8,662 bases of DNA from Oscillospiraceae bacterium (GCA_017394565.1 JAFPXW010000219.1:1-8662); one strand, 5' to 3'; positions 1 through 6,064 are shown, counted from the stretch's first letter. Notes: a model not told the origin generated them from the letters alone. Numbers and translations: made by a program.

Positions 1-334
1 AGTCCTTGACATAGATCCTATCCGGCTTGCCAAGTCCGACCTTCTCGCGCTCGATCAGCCCCATTTCCTCCAGACCTCGCAGCAATCTGGCTGCCTTCTG
101 GTTGGCTACACCGAGCTTCTCCATAATCTCCGCGACCGGAAAATGAATGTAGACCTTATGAGCGCTGTCATACCAATGGTTCTTCACGGAAAGTGACGTT
201 CTGTCCAGCATCAGCATATACAGGAGCTTCATGTCATTGGTCAGTACCTTGAAGCGCTCATCCGTAAAGAGAGCTGTCGGGCATTTAATGAACGTGTACT
301 TCGACTTGTGATCGCTGTAAATGTAGTCAAACAT
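1..334 (-). CDS. RepA_N replication initiator-like protein, N-terminal part (runs off left edge)
   Basis: The frame is open from the ATG at 334-332 to the window edge, giving 111 residues; the C-terminus is missing. It reads MFDYIYSDHKSKYTF, then CPTALFTDERFKVLTNDMKL, LLYMLMLDRTSLS and, near residues 95-108, EREKVGLGKPDRIYV. The pattern (A/K)LF-x-DERFK-x-L-x-x-D-x-K-LLY-x-LMLDR followed by a winged helix ending in GLGKP is the hallmark of the RepA_N initiator family, found on plasmids and integrative elements of low-GC Gram-positives. The winged helix binds the origin. GAGGAGG lies just upstream, overlapping the end of the preceding gene, so translation of the two is probably coupled. The family call is firm. 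Whether it drives plasmid-type replication or is a remnant in an integrated element cannot be told without the missing part. Confidence 0.85.
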   Translation of the reverse strand, partial: MFDYIYSDHKSKYTFIKCPTALFTDERFKVLTNDMKLLYMLMLDRTSLSVKNHWYDSAHKVYIHFPVAEIMEKLGVANQKAARLLRGLEEMGLIEREKVGLGKPDRIYVKD

Positions 335-335
335 A

Positions 336-644
336 TTATCCCTCCTCGCACTCCATTGGATGGACGCAGATGGCATTCCCGTTCTTCTGGATGAGATCAA
401 ATGCTTCCAGCTCATTCAGCCAGCCGTCAAGGTCATCGGACAGGCAGTTCAGCTCGATGCAGAGAATGTCCGGCTCACAGCTTGCCATCCCGTGTCCCTG
501 CTGGTCGATCCGGTCACAGAGCAGGGCATACAGCACTTTCGCTGCAATGGACAGCCCCTCATACGCAGGACTGCCCAGCAGCAGCTTCGGAACGGAGAGC
601 ATCTGTCTGGCTCTCACATCGGACACATGGATATATTCAAACAT
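336..644 (-). CDS. Short RepA_N-like protein, diverged partner of the next gene
   Basis: This 102-residue protein starts at ATG 644-642 with AAAGGAGC 7-10 bases upstream. It opens MFEYIHVSD and continues LSVPKLLLGSPAYEGLS, then KVLYALLCDR around residues 36-45. This lines up with the start of the downstream initiator (MFDYIYSD, ALFTDERFKVLT, KLLYMLMLDR), so the two look like related RepA_N winged-helix proteins. The second half differs: it has several Cys residues, an acidic LSDDLDGWLNELEAF segment and no GLGKP wing motif. Its TAA lies one base from the next ATG (336-338 versus 334). It may be a regulator or partner of the initiator, or a decayed duplicate. Its upstream leader holds a compound inverted repeat. 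The kinship is seen directly; the role is not known to me. Confidence 0.7.
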   Translation of the reverse strand: MFEYIHVSDVRARQMLSVPKLLLGSPAYEGLSIAAKVLYALLCDRIDQQGHGMASCEPDILCIELNCLSDDLDGWLNELEAFDLIQKNGNAICVHPMECEEG

Positions 645-676
645 AAATAAGCTCCTTTCGGGTTTTGGATATCAAA

Positions 677-710
677 ATAGCGCTCCTTGTTTGATGACAA
701 GAAACGCTAT
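677..710. repeat. Compound inverted repeat upstream of the RepA-like pair
   Basis: Outer arms ATAGCG (677-682) and CGCTAT (705-710) enclose inner arms CTTGT (686-690) and ACAAG (697-701), with symmetric 3-base internal loops and a 6-base apical loop. It lies 33 bases from the start of the short RepA-like gene, in its leader or promoter. No T-run follows in either direction, so it is not a standard terminator. It could be an initiator operator, or an RNA structure controlling initiator expression. Confidence 0.55.
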
Positions 711-722
711 CCATTCAAGATA

Positions 723-745
723 TGACATAGTAATATTTTGACATA
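723..745. repeat. Direct repeat TGACATA x2, 16 bases apart
   Basis: TGACATA occurs at 723-729 and 739-745 in AT-rich DNA upstream of the RepA-like genes. Short spaced repeats near an initiator gene can be initiator-binding sites, but two heptamers may be chance, so the call is weak. Confidence 0.25.
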
Positions 746-753
746 AAAACAGG

Positions 754-787
754 AAAAACCTCTGCGTTTTTATCAGCGCAGAGGTTT
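754..787 (-). terminator. Rho-independent terminator of the spore-protein gene
   Basis: Read on the minus strand, AAACCTCTGCG (787-777), a 10-base loop and CGCAGAGGTTT (766-756) form a perfect 11-bp stem. The T-run begins in the stem and continues to 754. It starts 23 bases after the stop of the small acid-soluble spore protein gene, whose transcript it should end. It also separates that gene from the RepA-like pair. Confidence 0.85.
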
Positions 788-809
788 CGTTTGATAGCTC
801 CAAAAGGCA

Positions 810-1058
810 CTAAATACCCGTTTGCACATAAAATGTCAAGGTCTGAATATGCCCTATTTTGCGTGCATTTTGACGTGTGAAGGAGAATCGTTGTTCTGGA
901 CACATCATGTTGACCATCTGGCCGCCGATGGAGCCAGCCTCTCTTGCGGTCAGGTCACCATTGTAGCCGTTCTTGAGGTTCACACCGACCTCGCTTGCGG
1001 ACTCCATCTTGAAACGATCCATTGCCTCGCGGCCCTTCTGCGTAAATTCACCCTTCAT
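810..1058 (-). CDS. Alpha/beta-type small acid-soluble spore protein (SASP) with an unusual C-terminal tail
   Basis: The 82-residue product would coat and protect DNA in dormant spores. Residues 1-52 match the family: MDRFKMESASEVGVNL around 13-28, with ESASE-VG resembling the germination protease cleavage site, then LTAREAGSIGGQMV, the conserved T-x-R-x-x-G-S-(I/V)-GG block. The start ATG (1058-1056) has AAGGAGT upstream. After GGQMVNMM the family usually ends within about 10-15 residues, often in an acidic or Gln-rich helix. Here about 30 residues (CPEQRFSFTRQ to YVQTGI) follow with no family resemblance, and no other frame gives a better ending. A terminator follows and a sigma-G-like promoter precedes, so it is probably a single-gene forespore unit. 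The family call is strong; the tail's role is unknown. Confidence 0.88.
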   Translation of the reverse strand: MKGEFTQKGREAMDRFKMESASEVGVNLKNGYNGDLTAREAGSIGGQMVNMMCPEQRFSFTRQNARKIGHIQTLTFYVQTGI

Positions 1059-1074
1059 GGTTATACTCCTTCCA

Positions 1075-1124
1075 GCGTCATTTGTGACGCAGTTGTTTTT
1101 TGAATTTCAGCGGCTTTGTGCCGC
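1075..1124 (-). promoter_or_regulatory. Two small hairpins in the SASP leader
   Basis: Two inverted repeats lie between the putative transcription start and the SASP ribosome binding site: GCGGC-TTTGT-GCCGC (1110-1124) and GCGTCA-TTTG-TGACGC (1075-1090). The first sits at the predicted 5' end of the message and the second directly abuts the AAGGAGT site. Such stems may stabilise a spore transcript or tune its translation; this is inference. Confidence 0.45.
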
Positions 1125-1129
1125 AAAAA

Positions 1130-1158
1130 TAGTATGAGCATCCTTGTCGGAAATATCA
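1130..1158 (-). promoter_or_regulatory. Sigma-G-like (forespore) promoter of the SASP gene
   Basis: On the minus strand, TGATA (1158-1154) is followed after 17 bases by CATACTA (1136-1130). CATACTA fits the known forespore sigma-factor -10 consensus CATWMTA exactly; the -35 fits only in its ATR part. The position, about 72 bases upstream of a SASP start codon, agrees with the usual control of these genes. No vegetative TTGACA/TATAAT pair is seen here for this gene. Confidence 0.55.
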
Positions 1159-1220
1159 TTGGAAATGTTTGCAAGCAAAGCATCGCCTCTGCCCCGCAGA
1201 TGAAAATTCGGTGAAAGTCC

Positions 1221-1249
1221 TTGACAAGCTCCTGAAAATGCTGTATACT
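1221..1249 (+). promoter_or_regulatory. Vegetative (sigma-A) promoter of the marR-ABC operon
   Basis: A perfect -35 TTGACA (1221-1226), a 17-base spacer and TATACT (1244-1249) make a near-consensus promoter. Transcription should start near 1256, about 30 bases before the marR start codon. A palindromic operator candidate overlaps the expected start point. Such a strong core promoter suits a gene held down by a repressor. Confidence 0.88.
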
Positions 1250-1257
1250 ATTTTACA

Positions 1258-1268
1258 TAACCCGGTTA
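1258..1268. promoter_or_regulatory. Candidate MarR operator 1 (TAACCCGGTTA)
   Basis: This 11-base palindrome, with arms TAACC and GGTTA around one base, begins 8 bases after the -10 box, where a bound dimer would block initiation. It matches operator 2 before the first ABC gene at 9 of 11 positions. MarR-type regulators commonly bind such short palindromes in their own promoters. Its proximity to marR makes autoregulation the simplest reading. Confidence 0.6.
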
Positions 1269-1286
1269 GGAAAGGAGACAGCCATC

Positions 1287-1721
1287 ATGGCAACGACGCA
1301 GCAGATCGAAGCAATGCTCAAAAAATTTGAAAATGCCACCCCGAAGGATTTTTTTAAATGCGTGGACGGCGCACAGCTTGGCATGACGGCAGTCCTGCGG
1401 CTCCTGAACGAATCTGATGCCTCCCTGACCGCCGGTGCGATCAGCGATGCACTCGAGGTCAGCACGGCAAGAGTCGCAGTCCTGCTGCGAAAAATGGTCG
1501 ATAAGGGACTGGTCACCAAGGAGAGCAGCCGCACGGATGCTCGCGTGACACTCGTCGAGCTGACGGCGCAGGGAAAAGCCCTCGCGCAGGCGCACAAGCA
1601 GTATGCCTATGAAAAGGTCGGTCAGGTGATCGACGAGATCGGCGAGGAACAACTGAATGCGTATATTGAGGTCTCGGCGAAGATCCAGGAGATCTTCCAA
1701 TGCTCGCATCCGCAGCTCTGA
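1287..1721 (+). CDS. MarR-family transcriptional regulator
   Basis: The 144-residue length is typical for the family. The centre holds a winged helix-turn-helix: LTAGAISDALEVS (about 47-59), a recognition helix STARVAVLLRKMVDKGLV (about 59-76), and a wing with SSRTDARVTLVELTAQGKAL, including the D-x-R pair (D84, R86) conserved in MarR proteins. Flanking helices would dimerise. The start ATG has AAAGGAG 9 bases upstream. Two ABC exporter genes follow on the same strand, so it most likely represses the exporter and itself until a toxic ligand binds. The two palindromes at 1258-1268 and 1763-1777 are candidate binding sites. The family is clear; the ligand cannot be inferred. Confidence 0.92.
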   Translation: MATTQQIEAMLKKFENATPKDFFKCVDGAQLGMTAVLRLLNESDASLTAGAISDALEVSTARVAVLLRKMVDKGLVTKESSRTDARVTLVELTAQGKALAQAHKQYAYEKVGQVIDEIGEEQLNAYIEVSAKIQEIFQCSHPQL

Positions 1722-1728
1722 AGCCGCT

Positions 1729-1748
1729 GCCGGAAAGCACCGGCTTTT
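1729..1748 (+). terminator. Attenuator-like hairpin after marR
   Basis: GCCGG (1729-1733), loop AAAGCA and CCGGC (1740-1744) are followed at once by TTTT. The hairpin begins 7 bases after the marR stop and lies 60 bases before the first ABC gene. A 5-bp GC stem with a 4-base T-run should give partial termination, keeping exporter mRNA below marR mRNA. A longer alternative pairing, AAGCCG (1721-1726) with CGGCTT (1741-1746), overlaps it. Confidence 0.5.
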
Positions 1749-1762
1749 GTGATCCCCAAAAA

Positions 1763-1777
1763 TCTAACCTCGTTAGA
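1763..1777. promoter_or_regulatory. Candidate MarR operator 2 (TCTAACCTCGTTAGA)
   Basis: Arms TCTAAC and GTTAGA flank a 3-base centre. The core TAACCTCGTTA shares 9 of 11 bases with operator 1 in the marR promoter. It lies 31 bases before the exporter start codon. No convincing promoter is seen in the gap, so it could act as a roadblock, as part of a weak internal promoter, or as an RNA hairpin. Confidence 0.5.
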
Positions 1778-1808
1778 CAAACACGCACAACAGACAAGGA
1801 GAATGTGT

Positions 1809-3566
1809 ATGCTCAAACTATTCAGGAACTTCCGGAAACAGGAATGGCTGCTGGTACTGCTGGCACTGGTGTTCATCGTCACACAGGTGTGGCTTGACCT
1901 GACCATGCCCGAATATATGGCAGAGATCACCCGGCTCGTGCAGACTAGCGGCAGCTCGATGCCGGAGATTTTGTCCGCCGGCGGCATGATGCTGCTGTGC
2001 GCACTGGGAAGCCTGGCAGCGTCCATGATCACAGCCGTCTGCTCGTCCAGGATCGCCTCCAACTTCAGCAGCACGCTGCGGCGTAAGCTGTTCATAAAGG
2101 TCGGGGCGTTCTCGATGGAGGAGATCGGGCGTTTCTCGACCGCAAGCCTTATCACCCGTTCCACAAACGACATCACACAGGTGCAGATGCTGATCGTCAT
2201 GGGCTTGCAGATGCTCATCAAAGCACCGATCACAGCCGTCTGGGCGATCTGCAAGATCTCCGGCAAGCAGTGGCAGTGGTCGCTGTCCACCGCTGCGGCA
2301 GTCGCTGTACTGCTGCTGGTCGTAGGCATTGCGCTTCTGCTGACCTTTCCGTTTTTCAGGAAAATGCAGACGCTCACGGATGACCTCAATCGTGTGACGC
2401 GCGAAAACCTGACAGGTATTCGTGTGGTGCGTGCGTACAATGCTGACGATTATCAGATCCAAAAATTTGAAAATGCAAACGATGCCCTGACCTCCGCACA
2501 CCTGTTCACGCAGCGGACAATGGCCTTCATGATGCCAAGCATCCAGCTCATCATGAGCGGCTTGTCGCTTGCCATCTACTGGGTAGGCGCCATCCTCATC
2601 AATGATGCCGGGATCCGCGGAAAGATCGAGCTTTTCTCCGATATGATGGTCTATTCTCAGTATGCGATCCAGGTGGTCATGTCGTTTATGATGCTCGTTG
2701 CGATCTTCATCATCATGCCCCGTGCGTCCGTTTCTGCCAAGCGCATCAACGAGGTGCTGAACACAGAGCCCTCCATTCCGGACGGAACCAAAACGCAGGG
2801 CATACCGGAGGCTTCGGGTGAAATTGAATTCCGGAATGTCTCCTTCCGCTATCCTGATGCGGAGGACGATATCCTGCACGACATCAGCTTTACGGCGAAG
2901 CAGGGCGAGACCGTGGCGCTCATCGGTTCCACCGGCTGCGGCAAGACAACGATCGTGAACCTGATCCCGCGCTTCTACGATGCCACCGAAGGACAGATCC
3001 TGGTGGACGGCGTGGATGTGCGAGATTATGAGCAGAAGGCGCTTCGCAACAAAATCGGTTATGTATCGCAGAAAGCCACGCTGTTCACCGGCAGCATCGC
3101 GTCCAATGTCGGCTATGGCGACAACGGTCTCCCCTCCCCCGACAGCGACGCCCTGTACGAAGCCGTCGAGACCGCGCAGGCAAGCGAATTTGTTGACAAG
3201 ACGGATCACGGCATGGAAAGCTATGTGGCGCAGGGCGGCTCGAACTATTCCGGCGGTCAGAAGCAGCGGCTTTCCATCGCAAGAGCCATCGCGAGAAAGC
3301 CGGAGATCTTCATTTTCGACGACTCCTTCTCCGCCCTCGACTACAAGACCGACCGCGTCCTGCGCAAGGCACTCGATGAGAAATGCGGCGATGCCACACG
3401 CATCATAGTCGCACAGCGCATCGGCACCATCCGGAATGCCGACAAGATCCTCGTGATCGACGATGGCAGGATCGCCGGCATGGGCAGGCATGAGGAATTG
3501 ATGCAGCATTGCGAGGTCTACCAGCAGATCGCGCTGTCGCAGCTTTCAAAGGAGGAACTGGCGTAA
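1809..3566 (+). CDS. Heterodimeric ABC multidrug exporter, subunit 1 (BmrC-like, degenerate ATPase site)
   Basis: This 585-residue half-transporter has an exporter membrane domain (about 10-310, six predicted helices) and a nucleotide-binding domain (about 337-585). Visible motifs are A-loop Tyr 348, Walker A GSTGCGKTT (373-381), Q-loop Gln 421, signature YSGGQ (480-484), Walker B ending at Asp 504 and D-loop SALD (508-511). The catalytic Glu is replaced by Asp 505 and the switch His by Gln 536 (VAQR), as in the degenerate subunit of heterodimers such as TM287/288 and BmrCD. I chose ATG 1809 because AAGGAG ends 7 bases before it; the in-frame ATG at 1803 is too close and the upstream GTG has no site. 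The stop overlaps the next start (TAATG). The partner is the next gene. Substrates are unknown; drug or peptide efflux is likely. Confidence 0.93.
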   Translation: MLKLFRNFRKQEWLLVLLALVFIVTQVWLDLTMPEYMAEITRLVQTSGSSMPEILSAGGMMLLCALGSLAASMITAVCSSRIASNFSSTLRRKLFIKVGAFSMEEIGRFSTASLITRSTNDITQVQMLIVMGLQMLIKAPITAVWAICKISGKQWQWSLSTAAAVAVLLLVVGIALLLTFPFFRKMQTLTDDLNRVTRENLTGIRVVRAYNADDYQIQKFENANDALTSAHLFTQRTMAFMMPSIQLIMSGLSLAIYWVGAILINDAGIRGKIELFSDMMVYSQYAIQVVMSFMMLVAIFIIMPRASVSAKRINEVLNTEPSIPDGTKTQGIPEASGEIEFRNVSFRYPDAEDDILHDISFTAKQGETVALIGSTGCGKTTIVNLIPRFYDATEGQILVDGVDVRDYEQKALRNKIGYVSQKATLFTGSIASNVGYGDNGLPSPDSDALYEAVETAQASEFVDKTDHGMESYVAQGGSNYSGGQKQRLSIARAIARKPEIFIFDDSFSALDYKTDRVLRKALDEKCGDATRIIVAQRIGTIRNADKILVIDDGRIAGMGRHEELMQHCEVYQQIALSQLSKEELA

Positions 3567-5308
3567 TGGAACAGAAGGAATACGAATTCGGACAGGCAGC
3601 GCGGCAGCGCCCGCGCAGAGGCCCGATGGGCATGGGCAGAGGCAACGGCGAAAAAGCCAAGGATCTGTTCGGCACATGGAAGAAATTATTCGCCTACTGC
3701 CGGCGATATGTAGCGGCCTTTGTCATCGCGCTGCTCTGTGCAGCACTCGGCACCGTGCTGACACTCGTGGGACCTGACAAATTGTCTGACATGACAGACA
3801 CCGTCACAGACGGCATCGCGCCGGATACGGATGCTCTGGAATCCCTGATCGAAGCCATTTCGGAGAATAGCCAGGAGAATCTACAGACGCTCATGGAGCG
3901 CATGACGGAGAGCTTCAGCGACACGGCTGCCATGCAGGAAAAGGCAGGGCAGATCATGGCATCCCCGGAGATTTCCGATGCGGAGAAGCAAAGCTTTATG
4001 GATGCGATGCAAAGCATGGCTTCCGATCCGGAATCCTCACAGACCGCACTTCTCAGCCTGCCGGAGAGTGTGCTGGAGCTGCTCTTTCAGGAGATCGAGG
4101 TCAATGGTGTGACCATCTCACCCGGCGACCAGGTGCAGACCATGCAGAAGCTGCAAAGCCTTGAAAATGCGGACGAAAGCGAAGTGCAGGAGCGCTTGCA
4201 GGCGCTTCCGGATGCTGTGCAGGATGCGCTGTATTCGGATGTGGAGGTGGACGGCGTGACCGTCACAGCGGACGATCAGCGGGAAATGGCAGCGCTGTTT
4301 TCCGACCTGCATTTAGATGCCGACAACACCGCCGATGCCGAAGCAGCGCTCGATGCGATGGACAAGCTGCCGGATTCCGTTTACAGCCTCATCAAGCCGG
4401 AGATCGACATGAAACAGGTCGCGAGGATCGGTATGCTCCTGGTCGGACTGTACGCCCTGAGTTATCTCCTGTCCGCCGTGCAGGGCTGGATCATGGCGAC
4501 CATCACACAGCGCGTTTCCAAGCAGCTTCGCTCCGATATTTCGCGAAAAATCAGCTGCCTGCCGATGTGGTTCTACAACCGCACCACGACCGGCGATGTG
4601 CTGTCGCGTGTGACGAATGACGTGGATATGATCGGTCAGTCGCTCAACCAGAGTTTCGGCAATCTCATCACGTCCATCATCCTGTTTTTCGGCAGCCTGC
4701 TGATGATGCTGCTGACCAACGGCTGGATGACGCTGACGGCGGTCGGCGCGAGTGTGCTGGGCTTTGTCATCATGTTCGCCATCATGGGCAAGAGCCAGAA
4801 ATACTTCATCCGGCAGCAGAATCACCTCGGCGAGATCAACGGTCACATCGAGGAGATCTACGCCGGCCACACGGTCGTCAAGGCTTACAACGGCGAGGAA
4901 GCGGCACAGAAGACCTTCGACCGCATGAACGACGACCTGCGGGAAAGCGGCTTCCGGGCACAGTGCCTTGCCGGCATGATGATGCCGATCATGATGTTCA
5001 TCGGCAATCTCGGTTATGTGGCGGTCTGCGTGGTCGGCGGCGCCATGGCACTGAATGGGCACATCGGATTCGGCGTGATCGTGGCATTTATGATGTATGT
5101 CCGCTATTTCACCCAGCCCCTGCAGCAGATCGCGCAGGCGGTGCAGTCGCTCCAGTCTGCGGCGGCTGCCGGAGAGCGTGTGTTTGAATTCCTCGAAGCC
5201 GAGGAAATGGAGGACGAATCCGGCAAGAAGGCGTTCCTGGACAACATCCGCGGCGAGGTAGAATTCGACCATGTGAGTTCGGGTATGAGGATTCCGACAA
5301 ACTGCTGA
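3566..5308 (+). CDS. ABC exporter subunit 2, N-terminal fragment as literally read
   Basis: Taken literally, translation gives 580 residues: the tail, all the membrane domain, the extracellular insertion and only the first residues of the nucleotide-binding domain. The last ten residues, SSGMRIPTNC, are out-of-frame sequence. Without Walker A, signature and Walker B this product could not hydrolyse ATP, though it might still insert into the membrane. It is the first half of the broken gene spanning 3566-5982. Confidence 0.75.
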   Translation: MEQKEYEFGQAARQRPRRGPMGMGRGNGEKAKDLFGTWKKLFAYCRRYVAAFVIALLCAALGTVLTLVGPDKLSDMTDTVTDGIAPDTDALESLIEAISENSQENLQTLMERMTESFSDTAAMQEKAGQIMASPEISDAEKQSFMDAMQSMASDPESSQTALLSLPESVLELLFQEIEVNGVTISPGDQVQTMQKLQSLENADESEVQERLQALPDAVQDALYSDVEVDGVTVTADDQREMAALFSDLHLDADNTADAEAALDAMDKLPDSVYSLIKPEIDMKQVARIGMLLVGLYALSYLLSAVQGWIMATITQRVSKQLRSDISRKISCLPMWFYNRTTTGDVLSRVTNDVDMIGQSLNQSFGNLITSIILFFGSLLMMLLTNGWMTLTAVGASVLGFVIMFAIMGKSQKYFIRQQNHLGEINGHIEEIYAGHTVVKAYNGEEAAQKTFDRMNDDLRESGFRAQCLAGMMMPIMMFIGNLGYVAVCVVGGAMALNGHIGFGVIVAFMMYVRYFTQPLQQIAQAVQSLQSAAAAGERVFEFLEAEEMEDESGKKAFLDNIRGEVEFDHVSSGMRIPTNC

Positions 5309-5385
5309 TCCACGATTTCTCCGCAAAAGCAAAGCCCGGACAGAAAATCGCCATCGTCGGCCCCACCGGTGCCGGAAAAACGACC

Positions 5386-5982
5386 ATGGTCAATTTGCTC
5401 ATGCGATTCCATGAAATTCAGGGCGGCGAGATTCGCATTGACGGCGTTTCCACCAAGGAGCTCACTCGTGAAGCCGTGCATTCCGGCTTCTGCATGGTGC
5501 TGCAGGATACGTGGATCTTTGAGGGGACGCTGCGTGAGAATCTGGTCTACTGCACGGAGAACGTGAGCGATGAGAAAATCCAGCAGGCTTGCAAGGCAGT
5601 CGGGCTTGACCACTTTATCCGCACCCTGCCGGACGGCTATGATACGGTGCTTTCCGACCAGCTCAACCTCTCGCAGGGACAGAAGCAGCAGCTCACCATC
5701 GCAAGAGCCATGATCGCCGACAAGCCCATGCTGATCCTCGACGAAGCGACTTCCTCCGTGGATACCCGAACCGAGCAGAAGATCCAGACAGCGATGGATC
5801 AGCTCATGCAGAACCGTACATCGTTCGTCATCGCGCACCGTCTTTCCACCATCAAGAACGCCGACCTTATCCTCGTGATGAAGAACGGCGACATCATCGA
5901 AAGCGGCACGCATGAGGAGCTGCTCTCGCAGAGCGGATTCTATGCGGAGCTGTACAACAGCCAGTTCGAGCAGGCTTCCTGA
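5386..5982 (+). CDS. ABC exporter subunit 2, C-terminal ATPase fragment as literally read
   Basis: This frame is open from 5188, but its first usual start codon is the ATG at 5386, giving 198 residues. That ATG lies just after the Walker A motif (coded at 5359-5385), and no ribosome binding site precedes it. As a separate protein it would keep Gln 40, LSQGQ (95-99), LILDE (116-120) and His 151 but could not bind ATP normally. It is therefore best seen as the displaced end of the upstream gene, not an independent gene. Confidence 0.7.
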   Translation: MVNLLMRFHEIQGGEIRIDGVSTKELTREAVHSGFCMVLQDTWIFEGTLRENLVYCTENVSDEKIQQACKAVGLDHFIRTLPDGYDTVLSDQLNLSQGQKQQLTIARAMIADKPMLILDEATSSVDTRTEQKIQTAMDQLMQNRTSFVIAHRLSTIKNADLILVMKNGDIIESGTHEELLSQSGFYAELYNSQFEQAS

Positions 5983-6064
5983 TACACATTTCTCATCAAG
6001 CAATTGACATAGCCTGACGAGAAGCGCGTGCTGACACGCCCGCCATTTTGTAACGCTATGCGTC

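Larger units (their letters stand above)
3566..5982 (+). pseudogene. Heterodimeric ABC multidrug exporter, subunit 2 (BmrD-like), broken by a 1-base deletion
   Basis: Read through a one-base correction at 5278, this is an 805-residue half-transporter. Its start ATG overlaps the stop of subunit 1, with GGAGG 10 bases upstream. In order: an Arg/Gly-rich cytoplasmic tail (about 10-30), TM1 (about 49-70), an acidic extracellular insertion (about 71-284), the remaining membrane helices (about 285-510), then a nucleotide-binding domain. That domain has Walker A GPTGAGKTT (599-607), Q-loop Gln 647, signature LSQGQ (702-706, degenerate for LSGGQ), Walker B LILDE with catalytic Glu 727, and switch His 758 (IAHR). 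It thus completes the single consensus ATP site with subunit 1's YSGGQ. Frame 2 is lost after DHV: the expected SFGYEDSDKLL reads SSGMRIPTNC and stops at 5308. The cause may be a real mutation or an assembly error at a T-run. Confidence 0.88.

Noticed and set aside
715..903. A 62-codon minus-strand frame after the SASP core
   Set aside because: It runs through the SASP terminator hairpin and has no ribosome binding site or family resemblance.
822..1103. A plus-strand frame opposite the SASP gene
   Set aside because: The minus-strand SASP has family motifs, a ribosome site and a terminator; the plus frame has none.
1746..1778. Internal promoter for the exporter genes (TTGTGA and a downstream TA-rich box)
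   Set aside because: No acceptable -10 hexamer lies 16-18 bases downstream of the possible -35.
1818..3509. A 563-codon open frame on the minus strand
   Set aside because: It is exactly antisense to the well-conserved ABC subunit 1 gene, has low-complexity His/Asp/Arg-rich content and no family features; it arises from codon bias on the other strand.
5273..5310. Programmed -1 frameshift in exporter subunit 2
   Set aside because: The site GTG AGT TCG has no X-XXY-YYZ heptamer, and no strong stimulatory element was evident nearby; homologous exporters do not normally need recoding. An indel is simpler.
4313..5332. Long minus-strand frames (also 5104-6066) opposite ABC subunit 2
   Set aside because: They are shadows of the exporter gene with His/Gln/Arg-rich composition, and no motif is recognisable.
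6026..6039. GCGTG-CTGA-CACGC as the plus-strand terminator of the ABC operon
   Set aside because: The stem is 5 bp and the following CCGCCATTTTG is not a proper T-run; it is too weak to call.
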